DNA from: Streptomyces specialis
GTDB taxonomy: Bacteria > Actinomycetota > Actinomycetes > Streptomycetales > Streptomycetaceae
Direction of reading: 5' to 3'
Assembly: GCF_001493375.1 (NCBI RefSeq)
Contig: NZ_LN929838.1
Location: 1 to 64,000, forward strand
DNA: 64,000 nucleotides
In this document: one piece after another, positions 17,219 to 26,845 of the stretch
Layout: every line of letters starts with the position of its first letter
Position numbering within the stretch: the first letter of the stretch is position 1
Program-made: the position numbers and the translations under genes
The notes under the pieces: generated by a model
The model's input: the letters and a program-made list of their open reading frames with translations, nothing else
Databases searched by the model: none
What the model was told of the DNA's origin: nothing

Positions 17219-17357
17219 CCGTCTCTTATTCACATCTCCGAGCCCACGAGACAGGCAGAAACCTCGGACCTATACGTCTCTAGTGGTACCGTTTATTTAA
17301 AAAATGGTTTTACACACGAGCCTCTTCCTGGAGTGCTGCAGATGAGTATAAGAAACC
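17219..17357. other. Sequencing artefact: two Nextera adapters back to back
   Basis: GTCTCTTATTCACATCTCCG then AGCCCACGAGAC is a near-perfect Read 2 adapter. It is followed by the same index AGGCAGAA (17253-17260) as at 10.9 kb and a degraded P7. At 17338-17356, CAGATGAGTATAAGAAAC resembles the opposite transposase end AGATGTGTATAAGAGACAG, leading into the next block. The join between the coupling ATPase and the next gene is therefore not supported by clean sequence. Confidence 0.95.
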
Positions 17358-18140
17358 GGGCTGGCCCGCATCCTGCACGAACACAAAGTCCTGACCACCC
17401 ACCAGATAGCCCGAATCGGCTGGCCCTCCATCCGGGCCGCCAACAAGCGCCTCATCCAGCTCTACCGCTGGCGGGTCACTGACCGCTTCCAGCCCTTCAC
17501 CGCCACCGGCACCGCCCCCATGCACTACGTCCTCGACATCGCCGGCGCCGCCATCCTCGCCGCCGAAGACGGCCTCAACCCCCGCGCCCTGCCCTACCGC
17601 CACCACACCGCCATGGCCATCGCCCACTCCCTGCACCTGCCCCACACCACCGGCATCAACGGCCTGTTCACCACGCTCATCGCCCGCGCCCGCCGCCCCG
17701 GCTCCCCCGAACGCCTGACCGCCTGGTGGTCCGAGACCCGCTGCGCACGACACTTCGGCGACATCGTCCGCCCCGACGCCTACGGCCGCTGGCACGACCA
17801 GCGCACCGGCACCACCGAATGGTTCCTGGAGTACGACCGCGGCACCGAACCCCTGGAGAAGCTGGCGAACAAGCTCCGCCACTACCACCAGCTCGCCCGC
17901 GCAACTGGCGTCACCACCCCCGTACTCATCTGGCTGCCCAGCACCCAGCGGGAAGCCGGCGCCCGCACCGCGCTGGCCGCTGTCCACCAAGCGCTCGACG
18001 ACCCCGCTCTCGTCCCCGTCGCCACCACCAGCACCGCCGCGGTCGCCCCGGGGAACGACCCGGCCGCCGCCCGCTGGCTCCCGCTCCCCACCCGCGGCGG
18101 ACGCCTGCCCCTGGCCCACCTCACCCGCGCCTGGCGAGCC
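17358..18140 (+). CDS. Replication-relaxation family protein, both ends cut by adapters
   Basis: A fragment of 261 codons. It begins LARILHEHKVLTTHQIARIG, a winged-helix start typical of the replication-relaxation family found in Gram-positive plasmids and conjugative elements. It continues with RAANKRLIQLYRWRVTDRF, HYVLDIAGAAILAAEDG, RPDAYGRW-x-x-x-x-GTTEWFLEYDRGTEPLEKL and a restriction-nuclease-like core. Such proteins often follow the coupling ATPase and may take part in DNA processing. The start codon and C-terminus are lost in the flanking adapters; an in-frame TAA lies inside the upstream adapter. Confidence 0.82.
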
Positions 18141-18175
18141 TGTCTCGTGGGCGCGGAGATGTGGATAAGAGGCAG
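18140..18175. other. Sequencing artefact: Nextera Read 2 primer sequence
   Basis: CTGTCTCGTGGGCGCGGAG then ATGTGGATAAGAGGCAG is a near copy of the Read 2 transposase adapter (GTCTCGTGGGCTCGGAG plus ATGTGTATAAGAGACAG). It abuts coding sequence on both sides. Confidence 0.95.
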
Positions 18176-18739
18176 GTCTACACAGCAGCCGCGTACCTGT
18201 GCGACTCCGGCGCCCGCAACGGCCAGGACCTCAACGCGGCGATCTTCGCCTACAACCACGCCGACTGGTACGTCGCCGACGTCCTCGCCCAGGCCGCCCA
18301 GTACGAAAGCCCCACCACCCTCGGCGGGGAGAACGACGCCACACCGGCGGCCCTGCAGGCCATCAACTACGCCGAAGGCCAACTCGGCTTGCCCTACCTT
18401 TGGGGCGGCGACGGACCGGCCGCGGGCGAGGAAGGCTTCGACTGCTCCGGCCTGACCCGCGCCGCCTACGAAGCCGCCGGCATCCCCATCCCCCGCGTCG
18501 CCCAGGACCAGTACAACGCCGGACCACACGTACCCGAAGACCAACTCCAGCCCGGCGACCTCGTTTTCTACGGCACCCCCGACAACATCCACCACGTCGG
18601 CCTCTACATCGGCGGCGGACAAATGATCCACGCACCCCGCACAGGTGAACTCATACAGATCGCCCCCTACCGGTACGCCGGGGACGACTTTGCGGGCGCC
18701 ACCCGACCCTCCGCATCAGCACATGTAGTTTCCTATTAG
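18176..18739 (+). CDS. Lytic transglycosylase/NlpC-P60 peptidase, 5' end cut by adapter
   Basis: Cell-wall hydrolase of the VirB1-like kind used to open peptidoglycan for a transfer channel. The fragment starts in the end of a transglycosylase domain (VYTAAAYLCDSGARNGQDLN then AAIFAYNHADWYV). It continues into a complete NlpC/P60 (C40) domain: LGLPYLWGG, catalytic Cys in GFDCSGLTRAAY, QLQPGDLVFY, catalytic His in NIHHVGLYIGGGQMIHAP. The natural stop is TAG. The N-terminal signal or membrane anchor and most of the transglycosylase domain are missing because of the adapter. Confidence 0.9.
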   Translation, partial: VYTAAAYLCDSGARNGQDLNAAIFAYNHADWYVADVLAQAAQYESPTTLGGENDATPAALQAINYAEGQLGLPYLWGGDGPAAGEEGFDCSGLTRAAYEAAGIPIPRVAQDQYNAGPHVPEDQLQPGDLVFYGTPDNIHHVGLYIGGGQMIHAPRTGELIQIAPYRYAGDDFAGATRPSASAHVVSY

Positions 18740-19660
18740 AGATGACAGTTTTTCACTCTTTTGCCATCTACTTGCCGTAAATCACGGAGCACTGGATAGT
18801 CGCCGCCATGCGGGTTCGGGCAGGTTCTCGATTTGCGAATCAGACCTTCGGTGGGTTTTCCGTGCTTTCCCGGCAGGATCGCGCTGGTTGGGTCCAATGG
18901 CCTTGCGTCGGACTCACCAGCACACGGGGGCCTTTGTAGCACGCCGTTCAGCACGACGGGGATTAACCAAGAGATGGACGCGTCGGGGTCGCATCGGCAG
19001 ACTGATGGCCAGCTGGTCGAGACGGCTCGGGATCGCCTGCTCGCCGCGGAGGTGGTGGCTGGCTGCCGGTGCGGGATTTCCGCTGACACAAGGAGCTGAG
19101 GCACTACTCCGGCTGATACCATGCCGTTACGGCGGGTCGGCTTGTGGCGTATGAGAGCCATCTGCAATTAGCCCGGAAACTCCTGGGACTTCGATCGTGC
19201 GCTCCCTCACCGAATACCGGCTCTCACCTCTGCTGCGGGCCGAGTTTGCTCCCGAGGTGCTGGCCTCGGCCCGGCAGCAGTCGACGATCGGCGGCATCGA
19301 GGCGGCCCTAGCGAGTCAGTTCCCGGCGGAGGTGGTGCTTCCCATGCTGCTTCGCCTGGTGTGATCCGGTGATCTCCTGGCGGACTTGGACGAGCCGCTC
19401 GGTGCCGCCACGAAAGTCCGGTGCGCGCGCTCGTCGCCCACCGCAGGGGGGAGGGAATCCCGCAGGTAGGTAGGGTGCTTCGATGGGCTGCGTCTTCACT
19501 CTCGGGGCTCGGCGCCTGGCCAGGAACGGGAGGTGAGATCGGTTTGCAGATACCTGCACGTCAAGCCATGGAGCGCGGCGCATCGGCCGGAGGTCGCCTG
19601 GTTGACCTGACCCGACGTGAGCCGCACGGCCGTAATCAGAAGTGCACCTGGGATCTGGTC
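18740..19660. other. Region with no clear gene between transfer and defence genes
   Basis: Lower coding quality than its surroundings. Open frames on either strand have poor codon bias and no ribosome sites. The only candidate is the 55-codon frame at 19197-19364. The sequence may contain remnants of older insertions. Confidence 0.4.
19197..19364 (+). CDS. Possible small protein or gene remnant
   Basis: GTG-start frame of 55 codons (RSLTEYRLSPLLRAEFAPEV ... SQFPAEVVLPMLLRLV). The composition is protein-like (helical, amphipathic), but no ribosome site is evident and no family is recognised. It may be the end of a decayed gene. Confidence 0.25.
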   Translation: MRSLTEYRLSPLLRAEFAPEVLASARQQSTIGGIEAALASQFPAEVVLPMLLRLV

Positions 19661-20416
19661 ATGGCCATCAGCCAGGAGCCCAGCGACCGCGCGGCGGCAG
19701 CCTGGATCATCGCCGACGAGATCATGCTCGCCCGGACCAATCTGGACACCCTCGCCTACAGGCTGTGGCGTGAGGCCGCCCTGGACGGGGAAAAGCTGGC
19801 CGACGAGGACCGGCAGCACGTTCTGTCTTACGCAAGCCCCGTCTTTGAGGCCAACGATCGTACCCAGGTCACCGGCTACATCGGTGAGTGGCTCTGGTAC
19901 CTCTCCACGCGGGACCTAACCCCCGAACCGGGGCGCAGCGTAGAGATCATCGATCCGCCTTCGGGGACGGTGACCGACAGCGGGCCGGACGGGTTGGTCA
20001 TCCACCGCCTGGAGGGTAGTGCGCTGGGGTTCGTGTTCCGGCTGTGGGAGGTGAAGAAGTTGACCGGCACCGCGTCCAAGCCCAGCGACACGATCCGTGG
20101 TGCCTGGAAGCAGCTCAATAAGAACGGAGCACGGTATCTGGGCCAGATGGCGTGGGGCGGACGGCGCCTTTCCCCGGACACCGAGCAGTTCGTCAGTTCG
20201 CTGGTGCGGCAGTGGGTTAGCGCGCAGGAGTCCAGCAGCGGCGGCGTCAGTCTGGCGCTGAATGCCGCGGACGCCCCGAGCACGGCGTTCGACCGGTCCC
20301 ACGAGCACTTCACCACGCACACGCATGCCGGGGCTCTGCAGGGCCTGGTGGTGGCGGTCGAGGAGCTTGAAGACTTCGCCGATGACGTGAGGGAGTACGT
20401 GTGGAGCGCACTCTAG
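19661..20416 (+). CDS. PD-(D/E)XK nuclease-like protein, candidate HamA-type defence effector
   Basis: 251 residues from the ATG at 19661. The pattern fits a PD-(D/E)XK nuclease: helix with E76 (YIGEWLWYL), D110 in SGPDGL, then E130-V-K132 in FRLWEVKKL at the end of the next strand. The stop lies 16 bases inside the downstream helicase gene, so the two are translationally coupled. Nuclease plus large SF2 helicase in this order is the layout of Hachiman (HamA/HamB) and AbpAB. I assign it by architecture and the motif, not by a profile match. The earlier in-frame start at 19421 would add an unconvincing basic leader. Confidence 0.62.
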   Translation: MAISQEPSDRAAAAWIIADEIMLARTNLDTLAYRLWREAALDGEKLADEDRQHVLSYASPVFEANDRTQVTGYIGEWLWYLSTRDLTPEPGRSVEIIDPPSGTVTDSGPDGLVIHRLEGSALGFVFRLWEVKKLTGTASKPSDTIRGAWKQLNKNGARYLGQMAWGGRRLSPDTEQFVSSLVRQWVSAQESSSGGVSLALNAADAPSTAFDRSHEHFTTHTHAGALQGLVVAVEELEDFADDVREYVWSAL

Positions 20417-22558
20417 ATCCAGCTGTGCTCGAATCGGTGCTCGGTGAGTACCGGCTGGGTGGTGTGCTTCCCAGTACGGAGGAGCTGCTGGCGAGGATGA
20501 CCGAGCTGGAGATCGCCGCGTTCCGCGGCGAGCGGGATATCACGGATGAGACGCTCGGAACGGCGTGGTTCCTGCATGGGCTGGCCGCGCTCGACCCGGG
20601 GGTTCCTGGGTTCGACGCGGTACGTGTCCGGCAGGCTTTCGCCGTCAGCGCGCACCTGATGGACCTCGCCCTGGGCGATGCCCGGCGATCGCCAGCCGAG
20701 AGGCTTCAGATTGCCTTCGCCGCCCAGGCCGGGTATCGGCGAAGCGAGCAGGACCCGAACGCCACTGCGGTCTATCGGCAGGTGCGTGATCTGGTGGACT
20801 ACAGCAACGAGCTTCGCGTCCATATCGGCACCCTGGCGGTAGAGGCTGGGGTGATGTTCCTCGGCTTCGACCGGCCCTGGCTGGGGCGTGCGCTGCGGGC
20901 GTGGCGGCGGCAGTTCAGGGAGTTGCAGCGGTTGATGCACCGCGAGTCGCTGGCCGGCACCTTGTACGGCCCGGCAGAAGCAGTCGTGGGGGCGATCTTC
21001 CGTCTTTACCAGTTCCTTGCTTTCGGAGAGCAGGGGCACCTCGCCGTGGGACAGCGGCTGCTTGAGGACGTGGTCCATGAGAGGGCAGGCCGTGGTGACA
21101 AGCTGGCGCGGTGGGTGGCCGCGCACCTGCTCGACCTGAGCTCGGACATGGCGGCCAGCAGCTTGTATTCGCTGCTGCCCCCGGGAACACCCCCGGCGGG
21201 CGCCCGGAGTTTCGCGCTGTCGCCCCCGCCGGTCATGACTCTGTGGCCCCCGCAGCGGCAGATGCTGAGGCGGGAGCAGGGCAACCCGGGCGACCCGTCG
21301 ACCCCGCGGAGCCTGATCAGCGTGCCGACCAGCGCGGGCAAGTCGCTGATGGCCCAGCTGGTGATCTGCTCCCGCCTGGCGCAGCGGCCGGGGCGGGTGG
21401 TGTACGTGTCGCCGATGCGGAGCCTGGGGCGGGAGATGCGCTCTGCTCTGCGGGGCCGGCTGCGGCTGCTGGAGCGGAGTCTGGTCGCGGAGCAGCCAGA
21501 CTTCCCGTTGCCCTCCGGGCGGGAGCAGGGCAGCGGGGACGTGGCGATCGTGACGCCCGAGCGGCTCATGCACATGATCCGCAGTGACGCCGAGGCCGCG
21601 CTGGACGGAGTGGGTCTGATCGTGGTGGATGAAGCCCACCATCTCGCCCAGGACCGGCGCGGCTTCGTCCTGGAGAGCCTGCTCGCGCTCCTGCGGGCGA
21701 GCACCAACGACGTCCGGCTGGTGCTGCTGTCCGCAGCGGTCGGCAACCGGGGCGACATCGCATCCTGGCTCGCCCCGGACCAGCCCCCGAACGAGGTGTC
21801 CTTCACCGACACATGGAGGGGCCCGCGGCGCCTGCACGGACTTCTCTACCCAGAGCCGATCAGGGACCAAGCTGAGCTGAAGAAACACTTGCCGTCGGCG
21901 AAGTATCCCTCCACGACGGCCGCCACCGTGCCGGTCATGGCCAGCCTGCACGTCCGGCCGACCACCACCTCCGACATCACCTCCCTGCCGACCACCGGCG
22001 GAGTCGGGACGCGACGGTTTGCCTCCAGCTATCCGAACAGGTGGAACCGCCACACTCGCCTGTCAGGAGGAGTCGCCGACTACAAGGTCTTCGCGGCCGG
22101 GGCCGCGTCGCTCACCTCGGCCGGCAGCGTTCTGATGGTCGTTGACACCAAGAAGGTGGCCCGCAACACCGCGCTTGCCATCGCGGAACACCTCGACGAC
22201 CGCCCCCAAGCAGCTGTGCTCTCCGACTACCTGGCAGAAACCCTCGGGCCGGAGCATCCTCTCGTCCGCTGCACCCGCCACGGCGTCGCCTACCACCACG
22301 GAGACCTCCCCGACGACGTTCTCCAGGCCATCGAGAACGCCCTACGGAACGACCAGCTCATCGCCATTGCCTGCACCACCACCCTCACCAACGGTGTCAA
22401 TCTGCCCGTACGCACGGTCATTGTCCACAGCAAGGTCCAGGGCGATCGCCTCGCCTACGACGACGAGCGCAGCCTGTCCCCGGCCGAGCTCGTCAACGCA
22501 ATCGGCCGGGCGGGGCGTGCCGGCCGGGAGAGTGAGGGGTGGATCATCCTGACCCGCC
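20401..22558 (+). CDS. DEAD/DEAH-box SF2 helicase, N-terminal and motor part (candidate HamB)
   Basis: GTG start with GAGGGAG upstream, overlapping the nuclease gene. Residues 1-290 are helical. The motor has Q-motif-like LWPPQRQML, Walker A SVPTSAGKS (K314), VYVSPMRSLGREM, D410-E-A-H413, LVLLSAAVGN and, near 702, NAIGRAGRAGRESEGWIIL (motif VI). Together with the part resuming at 22683 the protein is roughly 1,160 residues, in the range of HamB-like helicases. It probably opens or scans invading DNA and controls the nuclease. The frame is lost at 22559 in adapter sequence. Confidence 0.88.
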
Positions 22559-22682
22559 CTGTCCCTTATACACATCCGACGCTGCCGACGGAGAGGCTAG
22601 TCGTGTTTCAGCTGGACTCCGTATCTATCCAAATACCACAGCCATTAGAGACTCTCGTTTTATTCTGACTGACTAGTCAAGA
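22559..22682. other. Sequencing artefact: Nextera Read 1 adapter with degraded P5 side
   Basis: CTGTCCCTTATACACATCC followed by GACGCTGCCGACGG matches transposase end plus Read 1 tail (GACGCTGCCGACGA). An index-like AGAGGCTA and a degraded GTGTAGATCTCGGTGG-like stretch follow, then unrelated low-quality sequence. It splits the helicase. Confidence 0.94.
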
Positions 22683-24023
22683 ATCTGGCACATCTGCATC
22701 ACCCCCGACACCGAACAGCTCAAGGTCACCTCCGCGCTGCTGACCGACAAGGCCCTGGCCGCGCTCGCAGCCGCCGAGGACAAGCTCCGCGAGGAGGCCG
22801 ACGGCGTCTTCGCCCTGGCGGGCAGCGTCGCGGCGGACTTCGCCGCGTTCGTGTGGTTCGTCCTGCAGGCCCACGCCACGACACCGGTCCTGGACGGGGA
22901 CCCCCTCGACGCCGTCCGGTCGCTGTTCGCAATGAACCAGACCCACGATGGAAGGGCCGCTGGCCGGTGGCTCAGCCTCGCGGAGCGGGTGGCACAGGAC
23001 CATAGAGCCACCGATCCCGACCTGGCCGGCCGCTGGTCCAGCACCGGTACCAGCCTCGGGTCAGCCCGTCACTTGGACCAGCTCGCCCAAGACCTGGCCC
23101 GTCGGCTCGCCGAGCAGTCAGCCGATGACGGCACCTCGGCCAGTGGGCCGGCATGGTTCGCTTTCCCGGAGGAATGGCCCCTTCAACGCACGCTCAGCTT
23201 CCTCACCGAACACCAGGTTTTCGAGCGCCTCCTCGCGCTGCCCGAGGTCGCCGGCACCTGGCGCTTCACCGACAAAGAGAGCCGGGGCACGCAGGTGGAC
23301 GTCCCGCTCGCCACAGCGATCCAGTCCTGGATCTCCGGCGAGACCATCCCCGCCCTGGCCCGCGCATGGCTGCCCAGCGTCCCCGCCGAGTGGGCACTCG
23401 AACAAACGGTTCGCAATATCAGTAGCGGCTTCGAGCATGCCCTGAGCTGGGTCACCGGCGCCCTGATCAACCTGGTCAACACCAGTCCTCTGCTGACCCC
23501 CACGGCACCCCGGCTGAACACGCACACGGCCTGGTACATCCGGCATGGCGTCGACACCGAGCACGCCCTGACACTGCTCACATCCGGCATCACTTCCCGC
23601 CGCCTGGCCCATACCATTGGCCGGAGAGCAGCAGCCCAGGGGTGTCCGCCATCTCGCCTGCGCCAGTGGCTCGCGCTACTGCATATCGACAGTTGGGTCA
23701 CTCTGTTCCAGGCGAACGAGTACGAGATCGAAGACCTCCTCGACTACGTCCGCTCCCCCTCGAACCTGGTCAGCGAGCTGCTCGACGACCGCAAGGTGAC
23801 CATCCCTCTGGTCCGGCTGATGCCCCGCGCAGCAGACGGGCCGGTCGAAATCGGGACGCTGGGCACCGGGGACCCGATGCTCTGGATCGGCCGCGACAGA
23901 CACCAGTTGGGCGCGGTCCCCGCCGACCGGCACCTCGATGTGCTCGCGATGCTCAACAGCGGACTTGACCTCACCCATCACCTCCGGGACGGCCAGCTCC
24001 TCACCACCCGGCGCCATCGGTAG
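22683..24023 (+). CDS. DEAD/H helicase, C-terminal part
   Basis: 446 codons continuing the helicase after the adapter (IWHICITPDTEQLKVTSALL ...). It is entirely helical, rich in Trp and Leu, with no catalytic motif of its own, matching the long accessory C-terminus of Hachiman-type helicases. The first internal ATG/GTG starts (for example 22851) are not the true start. The natural stop is at 24023. Confidence 0.82.
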   Translation: MWHICITPDTEQLKVTSALLTDKALAALAAAEDKLREEADGVFALAGSVAADFAAFVWFVLQAHATTPVLDGDPLDAVRSLFAMNQTHDGRAAGRWLSLAERVAQDHRATDPDLAGRWSSTGTSLGSARHLDQLAQDLARRLAEQSADDGTSASGPAWFAFPEEWPLQRTLSFLTEHQVFERLLALPEVAGTWRFTDKESRGTQVDVPLATAIQSWISGETIPALARAWLPSVPAEWALEQTVRNISSGFEHALSWVTGALINLVNTSPLLTPTAPRLNTHTAWYIRHGVDTEHALTLLTSGITSRRLAHTIGRRAAAQGCPPSRLRQWLALLHIDSWVTLFQANEYEIEDLLDYVRSPSNLVSELLDDRKVTIPLVRLMPRAADGPVEIGTLGTGDPMLWIGRDRHQLGAVPADRHLDVLAMLNSGLDLTHHLRDGQLLTTRRHR

Positions 24024-24496
24024 ACCGCTGACCCTGGCGCACGGCCCCCATCACAATCGCGCCATCCGGAACGGAAGCAGCCGGTCCCCCGTGGCTACGC
24101 CGACTCGCACACTCAAAATGGATCACCAGCCGCCCCGGAGACGACGCCAGTTGACTCGACCGCGCGCCCGAAGGACGAGGCGCGGGCCGACGCCGCATCT
24201 ACTACGCCCTCACGACGGGCATCGAGCAGTCACCCACGAACTCCAACACCGCATCGACGGCCGAAGAAAACGACAGAACGGCCGGACACAACCCGCGACA
24301 AACCACTGAGACACACCCGCAAAATCCCAGCTCACAGCGCGGCCGGACGACAAGAGCATCCGGAACCCACAGCGCAGCAGGTATAGACGGACCGCAACGG
24401 GCCGCCCAGTCCAGGGCACTTCGCCGACGCCTGTGTTCGGCTGCCGGGCGGTGCTCTGTCGGCGTCAGGGGGCGGGCGCAGCGGAGGGCCACGCGG
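24024..24496. other. Intergenic region, nothing recognised
   Basis: The convergent gap between the helicase and the minus-strand gene ending at 24497. Open frames here lack ribosome sites and protein-like composition. No clear terminator hairpin was found by eye. Confidence 0.4.
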
Positions 24497-25003
24497 TCAG
24501 TCCGGCGGACGGGTGGCGTTTCTCAAGCTGACGACGGCCGAGATAACGGGAAGGGAGTCGCCAGCGGGTCGGAGCGCGGCGGCGATGTCGGCCAGGCGGG
24601 GTGCGGCATCCAGGGCGGGCTGGATCAGCGGGCGTGCCCGGTTGACGGCGTCCGCCTGCCGCTCGGCGGCGGCGATGTCCTGGGCGGTGACCGCTCGTTG
24701 GTGGAAGGGGCTGATCAGTGCTGCGGCGTCCAGGACTCGCAGCGCGTCCACGGGACGGTCGTCGGTGAGCGCGGCTGCGTCGGGGCGTCCGTCGGGGGTG
24801 CGGTAGCGGTCGGTGGGGCAGTTGTGGGCGGCGGCCAGCAGCAGGACCGCCGCGAGGTCGAGCAGGCTGTGCGGGCCGTAACGAGCGGCGAGGGCGTTGA
24901 GCACACCCAGGCCGGTGGAACCGTCGTCATGGTGGATGACGGCATCGGTGTAGACGACGGCGGCGGTGCCGACGGTGGGCCAGTAGTCGGAAGATGCCGA
25001 CAT
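24497..25003 (-). CDS. Unknown protein downstream of DUF4007 gene
   Basis: 168 residues; ATG at 25003 with AAGGAGA nine bases upstream. Helical and Ala/Asp-rich with no membrane segment: VLNALAARYGPHSLLDLAAV, then TAQDIAAAERQADAVNRARP. No family is recognised. It follows the DUF4007 gene by 121 bases on the same strand and may share its transcript. Confidence 0.7.
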   Translation of the reverse strand: MSASSDYWPTVGTAAVVYTDAVIHHDDGSTGLGVLNALAARYGPHSLLDLAAVLLLAAAHNCPTDRYRTPDGRPDAAALTDDRPVDALRVLDAAALISPFHQRAVTAQDIAAAERQADAVNRARPLIQPALDAAPRLADIAAALRPAGDSLPVISAVVSLRNATRPPD

Positions 25004-25124
25004 GGGCTTGTTCTCCTTTCGCTGGATCAACGGGGCGGGCCTGGAGGGCGGAGGGCGGCGCCTGACGCGGTGTAGCCGTGGCGGGTTCGTATGGTGGCGG
25101 CGCGGTGCCGTTCGTTCGGACTGC

Positions 25125-26117
25125 TCACAGGGGCTCGCCTGGTCCATCCAGGCGGTGGTAGCGGGAAGCGAGCAGGTATCCGGCGAGCGTGAGCGGGGTC
25201 TCGGTGAAGGTCAGCAGGTCGTCCGCGGCTGCGGAGTCGGTCAGCGCGATGCGGCCGGCCAGGGGCTGGTCGGCGGCCCAGGTGAGGGCGGCGCGCAGGG
25301 CAGCGCGGTCGGCCAGCAGGAGTCGTCCGGGGCCGGCGGGGTCGGTGTGCAGGCGGCCGAGGGTGATGCTGCCGTGCTGCTGGGCGCCGACGGTCTCGGC
25401 GTACTCCAGACAGGCGCAGGCCAGGATGGCCCGCGGAGCGGTGTTGCCCTGGTGCCGGTGGAGGACGAGGAGTTCGCCGGGTGATCGGTCCTGTTCTGTG
25501 GCGCCGGGATCGGTGGCGAGGAGGCTCAGTTGCCGGAACGGGCTTGTCAGCAGCTCTTCCCAGGCCGCCGCCGGGACCGGCGGGCGGGGCGTGGCATACA
25601 TGGCGGTCAGGGCCGTGATGTCCCGGCCGACCAGCGTCGCGGAAGGTTCGCGCCAGCCGCTGACGCGTGCGGCGCGCTGGACGGCGGTGCGCAGTTCGGC
25701 GCGGGTGAAGCGGCTCTGCCACCAGTGGCCGAAGAGGAAGCGGGCTGTGGGCAGGTGGCAGGGACGCGCGCTCAGCAGCCACCAGTGCAGCAGCCACAGG
25801 GTGGCCGGGTCGTCGAGGTAGGGGTCGGCCCCGTGCTCGTCGTCCAGGAGCCAGGTGCCGCGGCGGGTCAGAATGGCCGGGCGGCCCGCGGCGGTGCGCT
25901 CGCCGTCGCGGACCAGGCCGGCGGCCCGGGACCAGAACTGCATGGCGCGGACCATGGAGGCGCCCACGCCCAGCACGACGGGCGCCTGGGGCCGGGAGAA
26001 GGCCAGCGGGTCGTCCCGCAGAGCGGAGTAGACCTTCGCCAGCCAGCCCAGCCGGATCGGGTAGGAGCCGTGCCGGCCGAAGGCTGGGACACAGCCGCTG
26101 AGAGGGGGTTCGGGCAT
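25125..26117 (-). CDS. DUF4007 family protein
   Basis: 330 residues; ATG at 26117 with AAGGAGA eight bases upstream. The DUF4007 signature is clear at the N-terminus: FGRHGSYPIRLGWLAKVYSA, DPLAFSRPQAPVVLGVGASM, VRAMQFWSRAAGL. A wing follows, with GTWLLDDEHGADPYLDDPATL and WLLHWWLL. The family is of unknown function and is often seen in defence-related gene neighbourhoods. Here it forms a putative two-gene unit with the gene at 24497-25003, next to the nuclease/helicase pair. Confidence 0.88.
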   Translation of the reverse strand: MPEPPLSGCVPAFGRHGSYPIRLGWLAKVYSALRDDPLAFSRPQAPVVLGVGASMVRAMQFWSRAAGLVRDGERTAAGRPAILTRRGTWLLDDEHGADPYLDDPATLWLLHWWLLSARPCHLPTARFLFGHWWQSRFTRAELRTAVQRAARVSGWREPSATLVGRDITALTAMYATPRPPVPAAAWEELLTSPFRQLSLLATDPGATEQDRSPGELLVLHRHQGNTAPRAILACACLEYAETVGAQQHGSITLGRLHTDPAGPGRLLLADRAALRAALTWAADQPLAGRIALTDSAAADDLLTFTETPLTLAGYLLASRYHRLDGPGEPL

Positions 26118-26454
26118 GCCGCAGTTCTCCTTCGTCGTGCGCTGGGGTGCCGGGGGCTCGGACTGTCGCAGCCGCTGGAGCGGAGGAACCGCTCCGGGGG
26201 GGTGCAGAGCTGTCCCGGGCCGCGGCGCGCGGCCCGGGACTCTTCGGACGGAAGACTGGTGCGGGGAGTCGGCCGGCGACATCACGCGGCGGGCCCGGTG
26301 GGCGGCCGGTTTCGGGCCCCTTGCGGCGGGGCGCCGGACATGTGGGATGGCGCCGGTCGTGGCAGGCCGTGGCTCGTGCGTGACAGCGGCGGCCGGGCCG
26401 GTAGGGTCACCGAACCGTCCACCTTCGAAGAGGCGTCGGTTCTCTGCTGTCTTC
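26118..26454. other. Divergent intergenic region
   Basis: Separates the minus-strand DUF4007 gene from a small plus-strand gene. It should contain promoters for both; GC-rich with no recognisable motif. Confidence 0.35.
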
Positions 26455-26778
26455 GTGGCAGTCACGCAGGAGCATCGGCGGGAACTCGTGCGACGGTTCC
26501 AGTCGGTTCTCACCGCAGCGCCGGGCGAGCGGTCCGCCCGGCCTGGGCGTGTTGTCCTGGAGTGCGGGCGGAACGAGAGCGCGTGGGTGGCCTACGAGCG
26601 TTCGGTGATGCACCGGGAGGTCAATCGCGTTCGCGCCGAACTCGCTCTGCCCGCTGTTGGCCTGGAGGCCGTCGCCGTCGCTGAGGAGCGGGCGGTGGGT
26701 CACTCCGACTACAGCGGCAAGTTCGCCATGTACTGCGCGGAACTTGCTGCCGGCGAGGTTCCCGCGCGCGGAGCGTGA
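26455..26778 (+). CDS. Small unknown protein
   Basis: 107 residues from a GTG at 26455 (MAVTQEHRRELVRRFQSVL). It is conserved-looking and soluble, with the run ESAWVAYERSVMHREVNRVR and a C-terminal VGHSDYSGKFAMYCAELAAG. I do not know the family. The upstream part of this open frame (to 26116) is antisense-like and was left out. Confidence 0.6.
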   Translation: MAVTQEHRRELVRRFQSVLTAAPGERSARPGRVVLECGRNESAWVAYERSVMHREVNRVRAELALPAVGLEAVAVAEERAVGHSDYSGKFAMYCAELAAGEVPARGA

Positions 26779-26845
26779 CCTGCACCGAGTCCTCAGCGGG
26801 CTTTCGCTGATCGTTGAGGGCCTTTGGTATGCCCGGGCCGGTGGA

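Noticed and set aside
17219..18175. Tn5/IS50 mosaic ends suggesting real transposon insertions
   Set aside because: The 19-base ends are followed by Nextera tails, an index octamer, P7 sequence and poly-A, which only library adapters have. No transposase or target duplication is present.
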